Positions 26,049-35,275 of a stretch of DNA of 64,000 bases are shown here, piece by piece. Within the stretch, counting starts at the first letter, position 1, and each line of letters opens with the position of its first letter. The DNA is from Microbacterium esteraromaticum. Lineage in GTDB: Bacteria > Actinomycetota > Actinomycetes > Actinomycetales > Microbacteriaceae. The notes under the pieces were generated by a model. That model was not told where the DNA came from. It did no database searches and saw nothing but the letters and a program-made list of their open reading frames with translations. The stretch lies in NCBI RefSeq assembly GCF_014084045.1, contig NZ_CP043732.1, positions 1,922,001 to 1,986,000 on the forward strand. The letters run 5' to 3'. A program made the position numbers and the translations under genes.

Positions 26049-26054
26049 TAGGCT
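26049..26054 (+). promoter_or_regulatory. -10 box TAGGCT of a probable leaderless truA promoter
   Basis: TAGGCT ends six bases before GTG 26061, with no ribosome site between, which places the expected message start at or next to the start codon. Confidence 0.5.
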
Positions 26055-26060
26055 TGACGG

Positions 26061-26942
26061 GTGCGCATTCGCCTCGACATCGCCTACGACGGCACCCATT
26101 TCCGCGGGTGGGCGAAGCAGCCGGGCCTGCGCACGGTGCAGGGGACGATCGAGGCCGCGCTGGCGCGGATCCTCGGCTCGGAGGCGCAGCTGGTGGTCGC
26201 AGGGCGCACGGATGCCGGTGTGCACGCCTCAGATCAGGTGGCGCACGTCGACCTCGATGAGGCCCAGTGGGCTCGGGTGCAGACGCGCCACGGCCACGCC
26301 GCGGCCGACCCCGCCGGGTCGCTCGCCCGTCGCATCCGGGGCGTGCTCGGCAGGTACCCCGACGTGACCGTCACCCGCAGCGGCCTCGCCCCGGATGGCT
26401 TCGATGCGCGCTTCTCGGCCGTCTGGCGCCGGTACATCTACCGTCTCGCTGACGCGACCGTGGGCTATGACCCGATGCGCCGCAACGACACGACGACGAT
26501 TCCCGCGACTCTCGACGTCGAGCTGATGGATGCCGCGGCTCAGACCCTCATCGGGCTGCACGACTTCGCCGCGTACTGCAAACCGCGCGAGGAGGCGACG
26601 ACGATCCGCACCCTGCTCGACTACCGGTGGGCGCGCGATCACGAGGGCGTGCTCGTCGCCGAGGTCAAGGCCGACGCGTTCTGCCACAGCATGGTGCGCG
26701 CCCTGGTCGGCGCGTGCGCCGCGGTGGGCGAGGGTAAGCTCGAGGTCGCGGACGTCGTGCGGCTGCGCGACGAGCTCACCCGCACCAGCGCGTTCAAGGT
26801 GCTGCCGGCGCGGGGTCTCACCCTCGCCGAGGTCGGCTATCCGGCCGACGAGCTGCTGGCATCCCGAGCCGAGCAGACCCGCGCTCGCCGCGACCGCGAG
26901 GGGGAGGACGCAGGCGGCGTCTCGGGCGAGCGCCTAACCTGA
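26061..26942 (+). CDS. truA: tRNA pseudouridine(38-40) synthase TruA
   Basis: A 293-residue enzyme that converts uridines 38-40 of the tRNA anticodon arm into pseudouridine. Catalytic Asp51 lies in the motif GRTDAGVHA. Other family blocks are YDGTHFRGWAKQ at the N-terminus, FDARFSAVWRRYIYRL in the middle and FCHSMVRALVGACAAVG near the end. Length is slightly above the usual 250-280 because of a charged C-terminal tail after LTLAEVGYP. It starts at GTG just after a -10 box, so it is probably leaderless. Confidence 0.96.
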   Translation: MRIRLDIAYDGTHFRGWAKQPGLRTVQGTIEAALARILGSEAQLVVAGRTDAGVHASDQVAHVDLDEAQWARVQTRHGHAAADPAGSLARRIRGVLGRYPDVTVTRSGLAPDGFDARFSAVWRRYIYRLADATVGYDPMRRNDTTTIPATLDVELMDAAAQTLIGLHDFAAYCKPREEATTIRTLLDYRWARDHEGVLVAEVKADAFCHSMVRALVGACAAVGEGKLEVADVVRLRDELTRTSAFKVLPARGLTLAEVGYPADELLASRAEQTRARRDREGEDAGGVSGERLT

Positions 26943-26999
26943 CGCACACGCCATTTCAACCCCGTCGCGCGCTCAGCGCACGGCGGTAACGTGAGGGCC

Positions 27000-27668
27000 A
27001 TGAGAGTCATCTCGTACAACCTTCGCAAGCATCGCGCCGCGACGGAGCTGGTCGGGCTGGTCGGCGAGCATGATCCCGACATCCTCTGCCTGCAGGAGTG
27101 CGACACGGCGGCTCTCCCTGAGAACATCGGCGGCCTCGCGCTCGTGCACACCACGAGCGGCAACAGACTGGGGCTCGCGATGTACCTCCGCCGCAACACG
27201 TTCCGCGTCGAGCAGGTACGCACCATCGGATTGAAGAAGTCGCTGCACGACCGGGTGCTCAAGCCCGCGCACGAGCGGGTGCTCGGTGCGCGGCTGCGCG
27301 ACATCGACACGGGTCGCGGCCTGATCGTCGCCTCGTTCCACGCCGCGCCGCTCACCGCGCTCAACTCGCTGCGCCGCAACCAGATCCGGGCCGGACTGGA
27401 TGCCCTGCAGGCGCTCGGCCCAGGGATGCCGGTGCTGATGGTCGGCGACTACAACTACCCCATCTTCAAGGAGAGCCTCGGCCAGACCGTGCGCGACCAC
27501 GGTTACACGCTCACCCTCAGCGACGACCGCACCTACACCCGCTACCGGGTGTTCAAGGGGCACTACGACTTCGCGACGTCGGTCGGCTTCGACATCTCGA
27601 GGATCACCACGCTGCCACAGGCCACGAGCGATCACCGCCCCATCCTGATCACGGCGGAGGCCGCGTAG
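27000..27668 (+). CDS. Endonuclease/exonuclease/phosphatase family protein
   Basis: A protein of about 222 residues; ATG 27000 gives the family opening VISYNLRKH, whereas GTG 26991 would add only three residues. Motifs of the DNase I-like fold are present: N in SYNLR, Glu in CLQECD, GDYNYP (Asp and Asn) and the terminal SDHRPI. The family includes phosphodiesterases acting on DNA, RNA caps or phospholipids; the substrate here is unknown. There is no signal peptide, so it is probably cytoplasmic. It runs toward the minus-strand pqqD-like gene, with only three bases between the stops. Confidence 0.88.
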   Translation: MRVISYNLRKHRAATELVGLVGEHDPDILCLQECDTAALPENIGGLALVHTTSGNRLGLAMYLRRNTFRVEQVRTIGLKKSLHDRVLKPAHERVLGARLRDIDTGRGLIVASFHAAPLTALNSLRRNQIRAGLDALQALGPGMPVLMVGDYNYPIFKESLGQTVRDHGYTLTLSDDRTYTRYRVFKGHYDFATSVGFDISRITTLPQATSDHRPILITAEAA

Positions 27669-27671
27669 CCC

Positions 27672-27959
27672 TCAGGTCACGGCGGTGACGAGCCCCTGCG
27701 CCTCCAGCGCCGACAGGAACCCGTCCAGGCCCTCGTCGCCGAAGTCGACGGTGATCTCGAGAGCGTGAATCTCGGCGGCCATCGCCTCGGCGTCGCCGAT
27801 GCCGTCGGCGAGCATGCTCCAGACCAGCCATCCGGCGTTGCGGAGCTCGAACAGCTCGCCGGTGTCGAGGCGGCTGATCCATACCGCGTTGTCGGTGCGT
27901 CCGCCGTCGGCGGCGTCGACCCAGGCCACGTCCTCCCGGATCGCGTAAGAGCGGGTCAC
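27672..27959 (-). CDS. PqqD-like (RiPP recognition element-like) protein
   Basis: A 95-residue protein. The pattern G-WLVWSMLADG, a spacer, then DGFLSALEAQGLVT matches the PqqD winged-helix family, which binds leader peptides of ribosomally made, modified peptides and also occurs alone in polysaccharide clusters. GAGGATC precedes the GTG start at 27959. It is divergent from an HPr-kinase-like P-loop protein gene; such pairs recur in lasso-peptide and in exopolysaccharide loci. No precursor peptide is visible nearby, so its binding partner is unknown. Confidence 0.75.
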   Translation of the reverse strand: MTRSYAIREDVAWVDAADGGRTDNAVWISRLDTGELFELRNAGWLVWSMLADGIGDAEAMAAEIHALEITVDFGDEGLDGFLSALEAQGLVTAVT

Positions 27960-28122
27960 GATGATCCTCTATGCCTATGCAGAAGGTGGGCGGTCGTGCC
28001 TGCGCGCCCGTCCGGCGGACCCGAGCGACACGTCGTGGCATCGACGAGATGCGTCTGCGCCCAGACGTGAATCTCGTGCGCGCGCATGCCCCTACTCTAG
28101 AGGGGACTCGAGGGGAGGGGCC

Positions 28123-29322
28123 GTGGCAGCGACCGAGCACGAGACGCAGCTGTTGCTGCGGCTGTTCGGCGAACGCTGGCTGATCGATCTGTCGGCCTTC
28201 GAGGACCCGTCTCCCTTCATCGCTCGTCTGACTCAGCTGTGGTCGCGGCTGGTTGAGGGCGGTGCCGGATACGACGTCGTGTTCCGACCTCACCCGTCGG
28301 GAGCTTCAGGCGCCACAGACGATGGCGTGGTCACGGCGCACATCCCTGAGCGAACCGACGGGGCCTTCCCCTACGCGTTCTCTCGCGCGATGACCCAGGC
28401 GCTGATCACGCGTCTCACGGGCTCGGGACTGCTGCTGCATGCTGCCGGTCTTGCGTCTGCGGATGGGAGACGTGGTGTGGTGCTGGTGGCGTCGTCGGGG
28501 ACGGGAAAGAGCACGGCCGCGCGCACGCTCGGCAGACGGTTCGGCTACATCAGCGATGAGCTGATGCGAGTGGACGCCCAGCATCGAATGCACGGTCTCA
28601 CCAAGCCGCTGTCGATCATCGTCCCCGGGTTCCCCGGCGGAAAGGACGAGTCGTCGCCCGACGAGCTGGGCCTGGCCCCGACCCCCGAGGGGGCGCCGGA
28701 GCTGGCGGCGGTCATCGCCTTGTCGCGTCGTCGGGATGCGACCGGCGCCGTGCTGGAGCGGATCAGCGTGCACGAATTCATCGCCGAGGTGCTGCCGCAG
28801 TCGTCATCGATCTGGCGGAGCGAGCGTCCCTTGCAGCATCTGGTGGAGGCGGGGACCAGCGGGGGAGGGCCTTACCGGCTGGTCTACTCCGAGATCGCGG
28901 AATGCGAAGAGCTGATCGCCGGTCTGCTGAGTCCGAAGACGGCGACAGAGTTGACCCACGAATGGGTCAATCATCGACCGGTCGGAGATGAACGCTGGAC
29001 GACTTCTCCCGTTGTCGATCCGCCGCAGGTCGTGGTGACAGACGACGCTCTCGTGAGTCGGATGCCGTGGACCGATGCCATCGAGTCGGAAGACGAGGTC
29101 TCGGTGCTGGTCGGCTCGCAGTTCTCACGAATCGCCGGAATCGCGGCGCCGATCTGGGTGACATGCGCCCGACCGCGACGAGTGAGCGAGCTCACGGCGA
29201 TGCTCGTGGAGGCGCACGGACCGCATCCCGACGCGTCAGAGCTGATGCGAACGGCGCTGAACGAACTTGTGCAGCGGGGGCTCGTCAGCGTCGAAACCGG
29301 CCGGGGCGACCCCTCCGCCTGA
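28123..29322 (+). CDS. HPr kinase-like P-loop protein
   Basis: A protein of about 399 residues from GTG 28123, chosen because GGGGAGGGG lies just upstream and the upstream part of the frame is not protein-like. Residues 100-260 resemble the HprK/P C-terminal kinase domain: GSGLLLHAAGLAS, then Walker A SSGTGKST (Lys129) and ISDELMRVD. The C-terminal part (about 300-399) is unique. True HPr kinase with its N-terminal domain is not encoded; such stand-alone homologues occur beside PqqD-like proteins. It may phosphorylate a peptide, sugar or nucleotide. A gene for a PF14907-like nucleotidyltransferase, a usual companion, lies at 39636. Confidence 0.75.
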   Translation: MAATEHETQLLLRLFGERWLIDLSAFEDPSPFIARLTQLWSRLVEGGAGYDVVFRPHPSGASGATDDGVVTAHIPERTDGAFPYAFSRAMTQALITRLTGSGLLLHAAGLASADGRRGVVLVASSGTGKSTAARTLGRRFGYISDELMRVDAQHRMHGLTKPLSIIVPGFPGGKDESSPDELGLAPTPEGAPELAAVIALSRRRDATGAVLERISVHEFIAEVLPQSSSIWRSERPLQHLVEAGTSGGGPYRLVYSEIAECEELIAGLLSPKTATELTHEWVNHRPVGDERWTTSPVVDPPQVVVTDDALVSRMPWTDAIESEDEVSVLVGSQFSRIAGIAAPIWVTCARPRRVSELTAMLVEAHGPHPDASELMRTALNELVQRGLVSVETGRGDPSA

Positions 29323-29426
29323 CGACATCCTCTGTGCCGCGTCCGGCCTGGTCCGCTATCTTGTGGTCAACAGCGTGCCGGCCCCCGCGAGTGCACGCGT
29401 CCTGATCATTCCCCTAGGAGCTCCCG

Positions 29427-30464
29427 GTGTCGATGCAGGCCGTCGATCACGTCACCCTGGCGACCAACAACGGCGCCATCGGAGGCGGCGAAGTCATGCT
29501 CCTGCGCATCGCGGAGGCGCTGCGCGAGCTGTCGGTCGAGGTGACCGTCGTCGCCCCTGCCACACCTGGAGGGGTCGCTGAAGCGGCGAAGAAGGCCGGG
29601 TTCGAGACGGTGCAGCTGCACGTGAAGAACCGCCTGTCGTGGATGTGGCAGCTGCGCAGGTGGGATGCCAAGCATCGCAAGGGCGTGCTGTGGTGCAACG
29701 GTCTCGTGCCCGCGACCGCCACCTGGGGGCACCGCGATCGCATCGTTCACCTGCACCAGCACCCCGATGGACTTCACCGTGTTCTCAGTGCGCTGTCGCG
29801 CGTGGGTGCTGTCGCTACCCTCGTGCCGTCAGCGCACATGCTGCGATCTGTGCCTGGCGCCCGGGTCATGCCCAACTGGACCGCGTTGATGCCGCGCAGC
29901 GAGCGCAGCCCTGGGCCGGACGCCCCGTTCACCGTCGGTTTCCTCGGGCGTCTGGGCCCCGACAAGGGCGTTCACGTGCTCGCTCAGGCAATGCGTCTGC
30001 TCGATGAGCAGGACCCGGGGCGCTACCGCCTTGCGCTCGCCGGGGAGCCGGTGTTCGTCGCGAAATCGAAGGTCGAGCAGGTCGAGCAGGCGCTCGCCGA
30101 GGTGGACGCCCTCGTCGATCGAGTCGGGTGGGTCCGACCCTCCGAGTTCTTCGACACGATCGACCTGCTCGTCGTGCCTTCCGTCTGGGAGGAGCCGTTC
30201 GGCCTGGTCGCAGCTGAGGCCATGTCAGCACAGGTGCCGGTGGTCGTCAGCGACGCGGGTGCGCTCCCGGAGATCGTCGGCAGTGAGACCGGCATGGTGA
30301 CCCCCAAGGGGGATGCGCCGGCGCTGGCTGAGAAGATCGCTCGTATCGCCTCGGGGAATGAGGGCGTCGATGTCGCGGTGCAGCATGCTCGATGGGCCGA
30401 GAACTATTCGCCGACCGCAGGCGTCGTTCGAGTCCGCGAGCTGCTCGACACGCTCGGTGCGTGA
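29427..30464 (+). CDS. Glycosyltransferase family 4 (GT-B)
   Basis: A 345-residue GT-B enzyme. GTG 29427 is favoured by CTAGGAG ending six bases upstream; an ATG follows two codons on. The N-terminal domain has the GGGEVMLLRIAEAL glycine-rich loop; the C-terminal domain begins VGFLGRLGPDKGVHVL and carries the donor-site motif EEPFGLVAAEAMS (E-x7-E). It transfers a sugar from a nucleotide donor onto a growing lipid-linked glycan at the cytoplasmic face. It begins the plus-strand polysaccharide block after the HprK-like gene. Donor and acceptor cannot be told. Confidence 0.93.
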   Translation: MSMQAVDHVTLATNNGAIGGGEVMLLRIAEALRELSVEVTVVAPATPGGVAEAAKKAGFETVQLHVKNRLSWMWQLRRWDAKHRKGVLWCNGLVPATATWGHRDRIVHLHQHPDGLHRVLSALSRVGAVATLVPSAHMLRSVPGARVMPNWTALMPRSERSPGPDAPFTVGFLGRLGPDKGVHVLAQAMRLLDEQDPGRYRLALAGEPVFVAKSKVEQVEQALAEVDALVDRVGWVRPSEFFDTIDLLVVPSVWEEPFGLVAAEAMSAQVPVVVSDAGALPEIVGSETGMVTPKGDAPALAEKIARIASGNEGVDVAVQHARWAENYSPTAGVVRVRELLDTLGA

Positions 30465-30499
30465 AGGTTGGGTTTGACGAAGAGAATCGGAACGACTAG

Positions 30500-31627
30500 G
30501 TGAGGTTCAAGGAACTCGATGGGTTACGGGGTTTAGCAGCGCTCTCAGTCGTGCTATATCACTTCAGCGGTCACTACAACACTTACTATCCGCAAGACCC
30601 GCGCCCCTTGATCGACATCTGGTGGGGCGCTTTTGGCGTTCAGCTCTTCTTCTTAATTAGCGGATTCGTCATTCTCATGTCGGCGGATAACGCACGTCAG
30701 ACATCAGACTTCGTGATATCGCGGTTTTCGCGACTATACCCAGTCTATTGGGTTGCGTTGATCGTGGGTGTTGCCATGGGGCTGATCTTTGCTGTCCCAC
30801 ACGTGCCTCTTGCCGTTGACGTTGTGGTGATGAACATCACCATGATTCAACGGTGGTTCCTCGTTCCGAACGTGCTGGATGTCTTTTGGACGCTCGCAGT
30901 GGAGATGCAGTTCTACGCCTTGCTCTTCGCATTGCTGGTATTCACCCGGTGCCGGTTGACGGAGAAGTTGGTAGTTCGGGTGGTGCTCGTCTGGCTGATG
31001 GCCTGCCTCATGGTGGCGTTGTGGGCGTTCCCGACTACTCATGGCGTTGACCCCCAGGCTGTGCCGACCTCGGTGAAGCTCATCGTCAACGTCTTGCTCG
31101 CGTCCTACGGGCCGTTGTTCTGCACGGGCATGCTCGCATTCATCTCGCGTAGGAACGGCAGGAGGCATTGGCTGCTGCTTCCGTCGGCAGTCATCGCGGC
31201 CGTGACAACCGGCCTGATCGAGGAGTGGGTGAACGGGGGAATCGTTGCCTTGATTTGCTTCGGTTTCATCATCGTGTCACTACGCAAAGAGACGCGCCTC
31301 CTGTATCTGGCTCCGCTGCAATGGCTCGGTAAAGTGAGTTATTCTCTTTATCTGATCCATTCGATCGTGGGAATAGTCGTCATTCACCTGCTCTCGCCGT
31401 ATATCGGGCGCGCAGCGGCTACGATCCTGGCGTTCATAACAGTATTGTTCTGCGCCTGGTTGCTATGGGTCGGTGCAGAGCAGTTCCTCAGCAGGCGCGT
31501 TCGCGCGTGGCTACTGAGAGCTCGAGACGCACTCCCTCGTCGTGGCAGACCACGGGAAGCGGCACATGGCGGCTGGAGAAGGAAGCGTTCTGGAGGTCCT
31601 CAACAGGTGATCGCCAGCGATTCGTAG
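30500..31627 (+). CDS. Acyltransferase 3 family membrane protein
   Basis: A 375-residue integral membrane acyltransferase with about ten helices, opening FKELDGLRGLAALSVVLYHFSGHY, where the R and H residues match the family active site (typical of O-acetylases such as OafA). Codon use is visibly AT-richer than neighbouring genes (tta, ata, aat codons), a sign of acquisition. The cytoplasmic tail after residue 335 is basic. It would acetylate or succinylate sugars of the polysaccharide, using acyl-CoA. Start GTG 30500. Confidence 0.9.
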   Translation: MRFKELDGLRGLAALSVVLYHFSGHYNTYYPQDPRPLIDIWWGAFGVQLFFLISGFVILMSADNARQTSDFVISRFSRLYPVYWVALIVGVAMGLIFAVPHVPLAVDVVVMNITMIQRWFLVPNVLDVFWTLAVEMQFYALLFALLVFTRCRLTEKLVVRVVLVWLMACLMVALWAFPTTHGVDPQAVPTSVKLIVNVLLASYGPLFCTGMLAFISRRNGRRHWLLLPSAVIAAVTTGLIEEWVNGGIVALICFGFIIVSLRKETRLLYLAPLQWLGKVSYSLYLIHSIVGIVVIHLLSPYIGRAAATILAFITVLFCAWLLWVGAEQFLSRRVRAWLLRARDALPRRGRPREAAHGGWRRKRSGGPQQVIASDS

Positions 31628-31996
31628 TAGATAGTTGCACTGTGATCAGCACCGTCGCCAGAAAGATCGCATTCGAGCCTCGAACTGCCGTCGTGATGTG
31701 AGGCCACTTGACCCCCCAAAGGGGATGAGTCGTCTCTGTTCGCAGGCGTCGCCACCCCATAGCGAGAATCTTGAGCAGAGCTCGCGGGTGATGCGCCCAC
31801 CTGGGGGACTCAGAAGACTTCCCGTTCTCGCTCCAGGTTCGTGTGTCCGCTCCACGGATGCGGCATTCGTCGTCGGATGCGTCAGCACCGAGTTGCGACC
31901 AGTGGCCTCCGGTACGATGGGGTGGTTTACGAACGGTTGCGTGCTCAGGGGCAAGGCGCGCCGTTGTCGGTGAGTTCTGTTCGGGGGTTTGCACGC
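31628..31996. other. 369-base gene-free interval before the BY-kinase gene
   Basis: No convincing gene. It contains a CCCC-AAA-GGGG mini-hairpin at 31713-31723 and, near 31893-31918, promoter-like boxes TTGCGA and TACGAT with too short a spacing (14). Open frames on both strands lack ribosome sites and family resemblance. It probably holds the promoter and leader of the gene at 31997. Confidence 0.5.
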
Positions 31997-33610
31997 GTGA
32001 CCGTACTTGATTTCCTGGTGCTGACGAGGCGCGGTTGGAGAATCCTCACCTTGATGATCGTGCTCGGCGCTCTCGGCGGTGCGGCATACGGATTCCTCGC
32101 GCCGAAGTCCTACCAGGCGCAGTCGACCGGATTCATCGCCACGGCGGGGGACGCGGTGATCGCCGGCTCGGATGCGGCAGTCGCCCGGGCGGGTTCGTAC
32201 ACTCCTTTGATCGACAGCGCTCAGGTGCGTGAGGCCATCGCGAAAGAGGCTGGAGTTGACGTCTCGGACCTCAGCGGTGCGCTAAGCGCGGATGTTGTAC
32301 CCGGATCCACAATGATTCGCGTGACAGCGACCTCAAGTTCACCGAAGGCGGCGCTAGAACTGGCCAATGGCTCGCTACACGCCCTTGCCGCTGTGGTTGA
32401 GGAGATCGAGAAGGCCGCAGGCGCGGTGAACGCAGGGGGATTCACGATCGTCCCTATGGACAACGCAGCGCAGCCGACATCGCCAGTGTCGCCGAACCTG
32501 AGGTTGGCTGTGATCGCGGGAGCAGCCGCTGGTCTGGTCCTCGCGTATCTGGTGCTGTTTCTGCGCAGGGCGTTGGATGTCCGCGTCCGCGCTGACACCG
32601 ACACACGGGAGCTCATGGGCGCAGGCGTGCTCGCCCGCGTTCCCAAGATGGGGCGCAAGGGTACCCCTCAGGGTGATTCGCTCACCGAGACGGTCGCCAA
32701 TGAGGCGTTCAGGCAGCTGCGTACGAGTCTGCGTTTCGCGAACGTTGACAGCGAGGTGCGGGTGGTGATGGTCACCAGCGCCAACCAGGGCGAGGGCAAG
32801 TCGATGACAGCGTCGTCGCTTGCACGAGTCATCGCAGAGTCCGGGGAGCGCACGCTCATCATCGATGGCGACCTGCGACGCCCGAAGGTCGCGCGCAACT
32901 TCGGCCTGGAGGGCACCGTGGGTCTGAGCGAGGTGTTGAGCGGCCAGATAACCGTCCGCGACGCCGTGCAGTCGACAGACGCAGCGGGTCTCTTCGCGCT
33001 CGCTGCAGGCGGTACGCCTCCCAACCCGTCGGAGATGCTGGGTTCGTCGGCGTTCGGGAATCTCATCAAGGAACTGCGCAAAGACTTCTTCATCGTCATC
33101 GACGCGCCCCCCGTCCTGCCCGTTACTGATGCAACCGTCGTCAGCACGATGGTCGATGGAGTCGTGTTCGTGCTCGCCGTCGGACAGACGCGCAAGACGG
33201 CGGGTGCTGTCGCACGGGCACAGCTCGAGCAGGTGAACGCGCGAGTGCTCGGTGTGGTCCTGAATCTCGTGTCACTTAACGGCGCCGACGGCTACGGCTA
33301 CGGTTACGGTTACCGCCAGAACCGCAACTACTACGTCACGCCCAAGGGCAAGTCGCGCGGCAAGCGAAAGAAGCAAGCCTCCGCCGTCTCCGCCCCGGCG
33401 GTTGCGCGGGCTTCGCTGGTGCCTGCTGCCACTCGCGCGGATGTCGTCGCCGGCCCCAGGCGGACGGTACACGATTCGCCGTCGACCACGAACACCGTTT
33501 CTCCGACGCCGGAGCCGGCGGGTTCGTCGCAGCCTGACGTGCGTGATGCGACGCCGCCCACGCAGAGCGAACTGCCTCAACTGCGACGCCGCAGCAGCAC
33601 TCGAGCATGA
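31997..33610 (+). CDS. Wzz/BY-kinase: polysaccharide biosynthesis tyrosine autokinase
   Basis: A protein of about 537 residues from GTG 31997. The N-terminus has a membrane helix (about 14-36), a Wzz-like extracellular region and a second helix near 170-195. The cytoplasmic BY-kinase domain has Walker A ANQGEGKS (Lys268), Walker A' LIIDGDLRRPK and Walker B FFIVIDAPP. A tyrosine cluster GYGYGYGYRQNRNYY (about 433-447) is the usual autophosphorylation site. Fused Wzz and kinase is unusual in Firmicutes but normal in Actinobacteria and Gram-negatives. It controls polysaccharide chain length and export. The tail after 450 is disordered. Confidence 0.93.
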   Translation: MTVLDFLVLTRRGWRILTLMIVLGALGGAAYGFLAPKSYQAQSTGFIATAGDAVIAGSDAAVARAGSYTPLIDSAQVREAIAKEAGVDVSDLSGALSADVVPGSTMIRVTATSSSPKAALELANGSLHALAAVVEEIEKAAGAVNAGGFTIVPMDNAAQPTSPVSPNLRLAVIAGAAAGLVLAYLVLFLRRALDVRVRADTDTRELMGAGVLARVPKMGRKGTPQGDSLTETVANEAFRQLRTSLRFANVDSEVRVVMVTSANQGEGKSMTASSLARVIAESGERTLIIDGDLRRPKVARNFGLEGTVGLSEVLSGQITVRDAVQSTDAAGLFALAAGGTPPNPSEMLGSSAFGNLIKELRKDFFIVIDAPPVLPVTDATVVSTMVDGVVFVLAVGQTRKTAGAVARAQLEQVNARVLGVVLNLVSLNGADGYGYGYGYRQNRNYYVTPKGKSRGKRKKQASAVSAPAVARASLVPAATRADVVAGPRRTVHDSPSTTNTVSPTPEPAGSSQPDVRDATPPTQSELPQLRRRSSTRA

Positions 33611-33704
33611 GGCGTGAAGCGGTGTGGATCTGGCTGAGTTCACTTCACATTCGCTGCCCATAGGCCGTCGATCGCGTGAGCGCCCGATTCACAAGGAATA
33701 GCGT

Positions 33705-34733
33705 ATGAAGGTTCTGATCACGGGCGGGGCTGGTTTCATCGGCCAGCGAGTCGCCTCGTTGCTGGTGGAACGCGGGGATACGGTCATCGCACTCGATTCA
33801 CTTCTGCCCCAGGTCCATGTCGACCCTGACGAGGCCGTTGGACGGTTCCCGGGAGAGGTCGTGTTCGGCGATGTCGCCGATCAGTCCGCATGGGCTTCGG
33901 TGCCGGAGTTCGACGCTCTGATCCACCTCGCGGCCGAGACCGGCACGGCGCAGTCGATGTACGAGCGCGAGCGCTACGAGCGCGTCAACGTCGAAGGCAC
34001 TCGACTCGCCGCCCGGGCCGCCGCGCGCGCGGGCGTGCCGATGGTCTCGCTCAGCTCGCGTGCGGTCTATGGAGAGGGAGTCGTGGGCGAAGGCGGCGCT
34101 CTGCTCGCATCGCAGGAAGATGACGACCACGCACCTGTGTCGTTCTACGGCGAGACGAAGTCTCTCGCAGAGCGTGCGGCCACCGAAGAGGCAGGAGAAC
34201 GGGCTCCTCTGACCATCATCCGACCTCAGAACGTGATCGGACTCGGCCAAGCGCTGCACAACCCCTACACCGGTGTCCTGGCGGCGTTCCTGGCGCGACT
34301 GCGCGAGGGTCGGGCCCTGTCGATCTACGGTGACGGCACTCAGACACGCGACTTCGTGCACGTCGATGACCTCGCCGAGCTGATCCTCTGGAGCCTCGAC
34401 GTCCCTCCCGGAAGCGGATCGACGCGAGTGCTCAATTGCGGCACCGGGGAGCGCACGACGTTGACTCAATTGGCCGAGTACGCGATCGCTGCTGCTCCGG
34501 GTGACGCGGTCTCGATCGAGTACGTCGATGTGCATCGCTCCGGAGACATCGAGCACGCGTGCGCGGACCTGAGCCGGCTGCGTGAGCTGGAAGCGCCTCT
34601 GCCGAAGCGCAGCACGGAACAGGCGGTCGCCGAGTTCATCCGTGGTTCATGGGACGGCAAGGTCGCTGCCTCAACGGTGTGGGACGATGCGCTCGCAGAA
34701 CTCAACGACCGAGGATTGGCGTCTTCTTCATGA
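33705..34733 (+). CDS. NAD-dependent sugar epimerase/dehydratase
   Basis: A 342-residue extended SDR enzyme. GGAGFIG (7-13) binds NAD; catalytic Tyr148 and Lys152 lie in SFYGETK; the segment IRPQNVIGLGQ, then YGDGTQTRDFVHVDDLA, is typical of UDP-sugar 4-epimerases and dehydratases. AAGGAA lies before the ATG. It supplies an activated sugar for the polysaccharide. Its stop overlaps the start of the next gene (ATGA), beginning a chain of four coupled genes to 37289. Product sugar unknown. Confidence 0.93.
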   Translation: MKVLITGGAGFIGQRVASLLVERGDTVIALDSLLPQVHVDPDEAVGRFPGEVVFGDVADQSAWASVPEFDALIHLAAETGTAQSMYERERYERVNVEGTRLAARAAARAGVPMVSLSSRAVYGEGVVGEGGALLASQEDDDHAPVSFYGETKSLAERAATEEAGERAPLTIIRPQNVIGLGQALHNPYTGVLAAFLARLREGRALSIYGDGTQTRDFVHVDDLAELILWSLDVPPGSGSTRVLNCGTGERTTLTQLAEYAIAAAPGDAVSIEYVDVHRSGDIEHACADLSRLRELEAPLPKRSTEQAVAEFIRGSWDGKVAASTVWDDALAELNDRGLASSS

Positions 34734-35275
34734 ATCTCGCTCGGACCCTGACTGAGCTTCCCCCGTCGTTGCGCTGGCGCTGGTATGAGCTGCTTTCGCG
34801 TCTCATCTACCGGCGCGCGTTCAAGAACTACGGCGCGGGCAGTGTGATCGTCGCACCTCTTCGCCTGCGAGGTACCGAACGGATAGTGATCGGCAGCCGG
34901 TTGGCCGCCTACGAAGGGTGCTGGATCGAGGCGGAGCCGGGCGCGCACCTGACGATCGGCGATCGTGTCTACCTCGGTCATCGCGTTCACCTTCACGCAG
35001 TCGGAAACATCACGGTTGGGAATGGAGTCATGATGACTGACAACGTCATGGTGAGTTCTGGTTCCCACGAGATGGACGAAGCCAAGTCCGCCGTTCCGGG
35101 GGCACCCATTGTGATCGGCGACGACGTGTTCATCGGGCAGAACGCGATGGTGCTCGCGGGGGTGACGATCGGACCGGGGGCGACAGTTGGCGCCGGGGCG
35201 GTCGTGACTCGTGACGTGCCGGCCGGGGCCACGGTAGCGGGGGTACCTGCCCGCATCGTTGCGACGGCGCGATGA
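34730..35275 (+). CDS. Hexapeptide-repeat acyltransferase
   Basis: A protein of about 181 residues from ATG 34730, which overlaps the epimerase stop. The left-handed beta-helix repeats run from about residue 55 (VIGSRLAAYEG, LTIGDRVYLG, ITVGNGVMMTDN) to the end (VTIGPGATVGAGAVVTRDVPAGATVAGVPAR), the classical ending of the LbetaH transferases (WecD/VatD/NeuD group). It probably transfers acetyl from acetyl-CoA to a sugar hydroxyl or amine in glycan building. Helical N-terminus of about 45 residues. Confidence 0.92.
   Translation: MNLARTLTELPPSLRWRWYELLSRLIYRRAFKNYGAGSVIVAPLRLRGTERIVIGSRLAAYEGCWIEAEPGAHLTIGDRVYLGHRVHLHAVGNITVGNGVMMTDNVMVSSGSHEMDEAKSAVPGAPIVIGDDVFIGQNAMVLAGVTIGPGATVGAGAVVTRDVPAGATVAGVPARIVATAR

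Noticed and set aside
27960..28122. A RiPP precursor peptide between the PqqD-like and HprK-like genes
   Set aside because: No frame with a ribosome site and a leader-core layout was visible in the 163-base divergent gap.
31733..31973. Small frame starting at an ATG near 31724
   Set aside because: No properly spaced ribosome site and no recognisable protein character; it ends just before the BY-kinase start.
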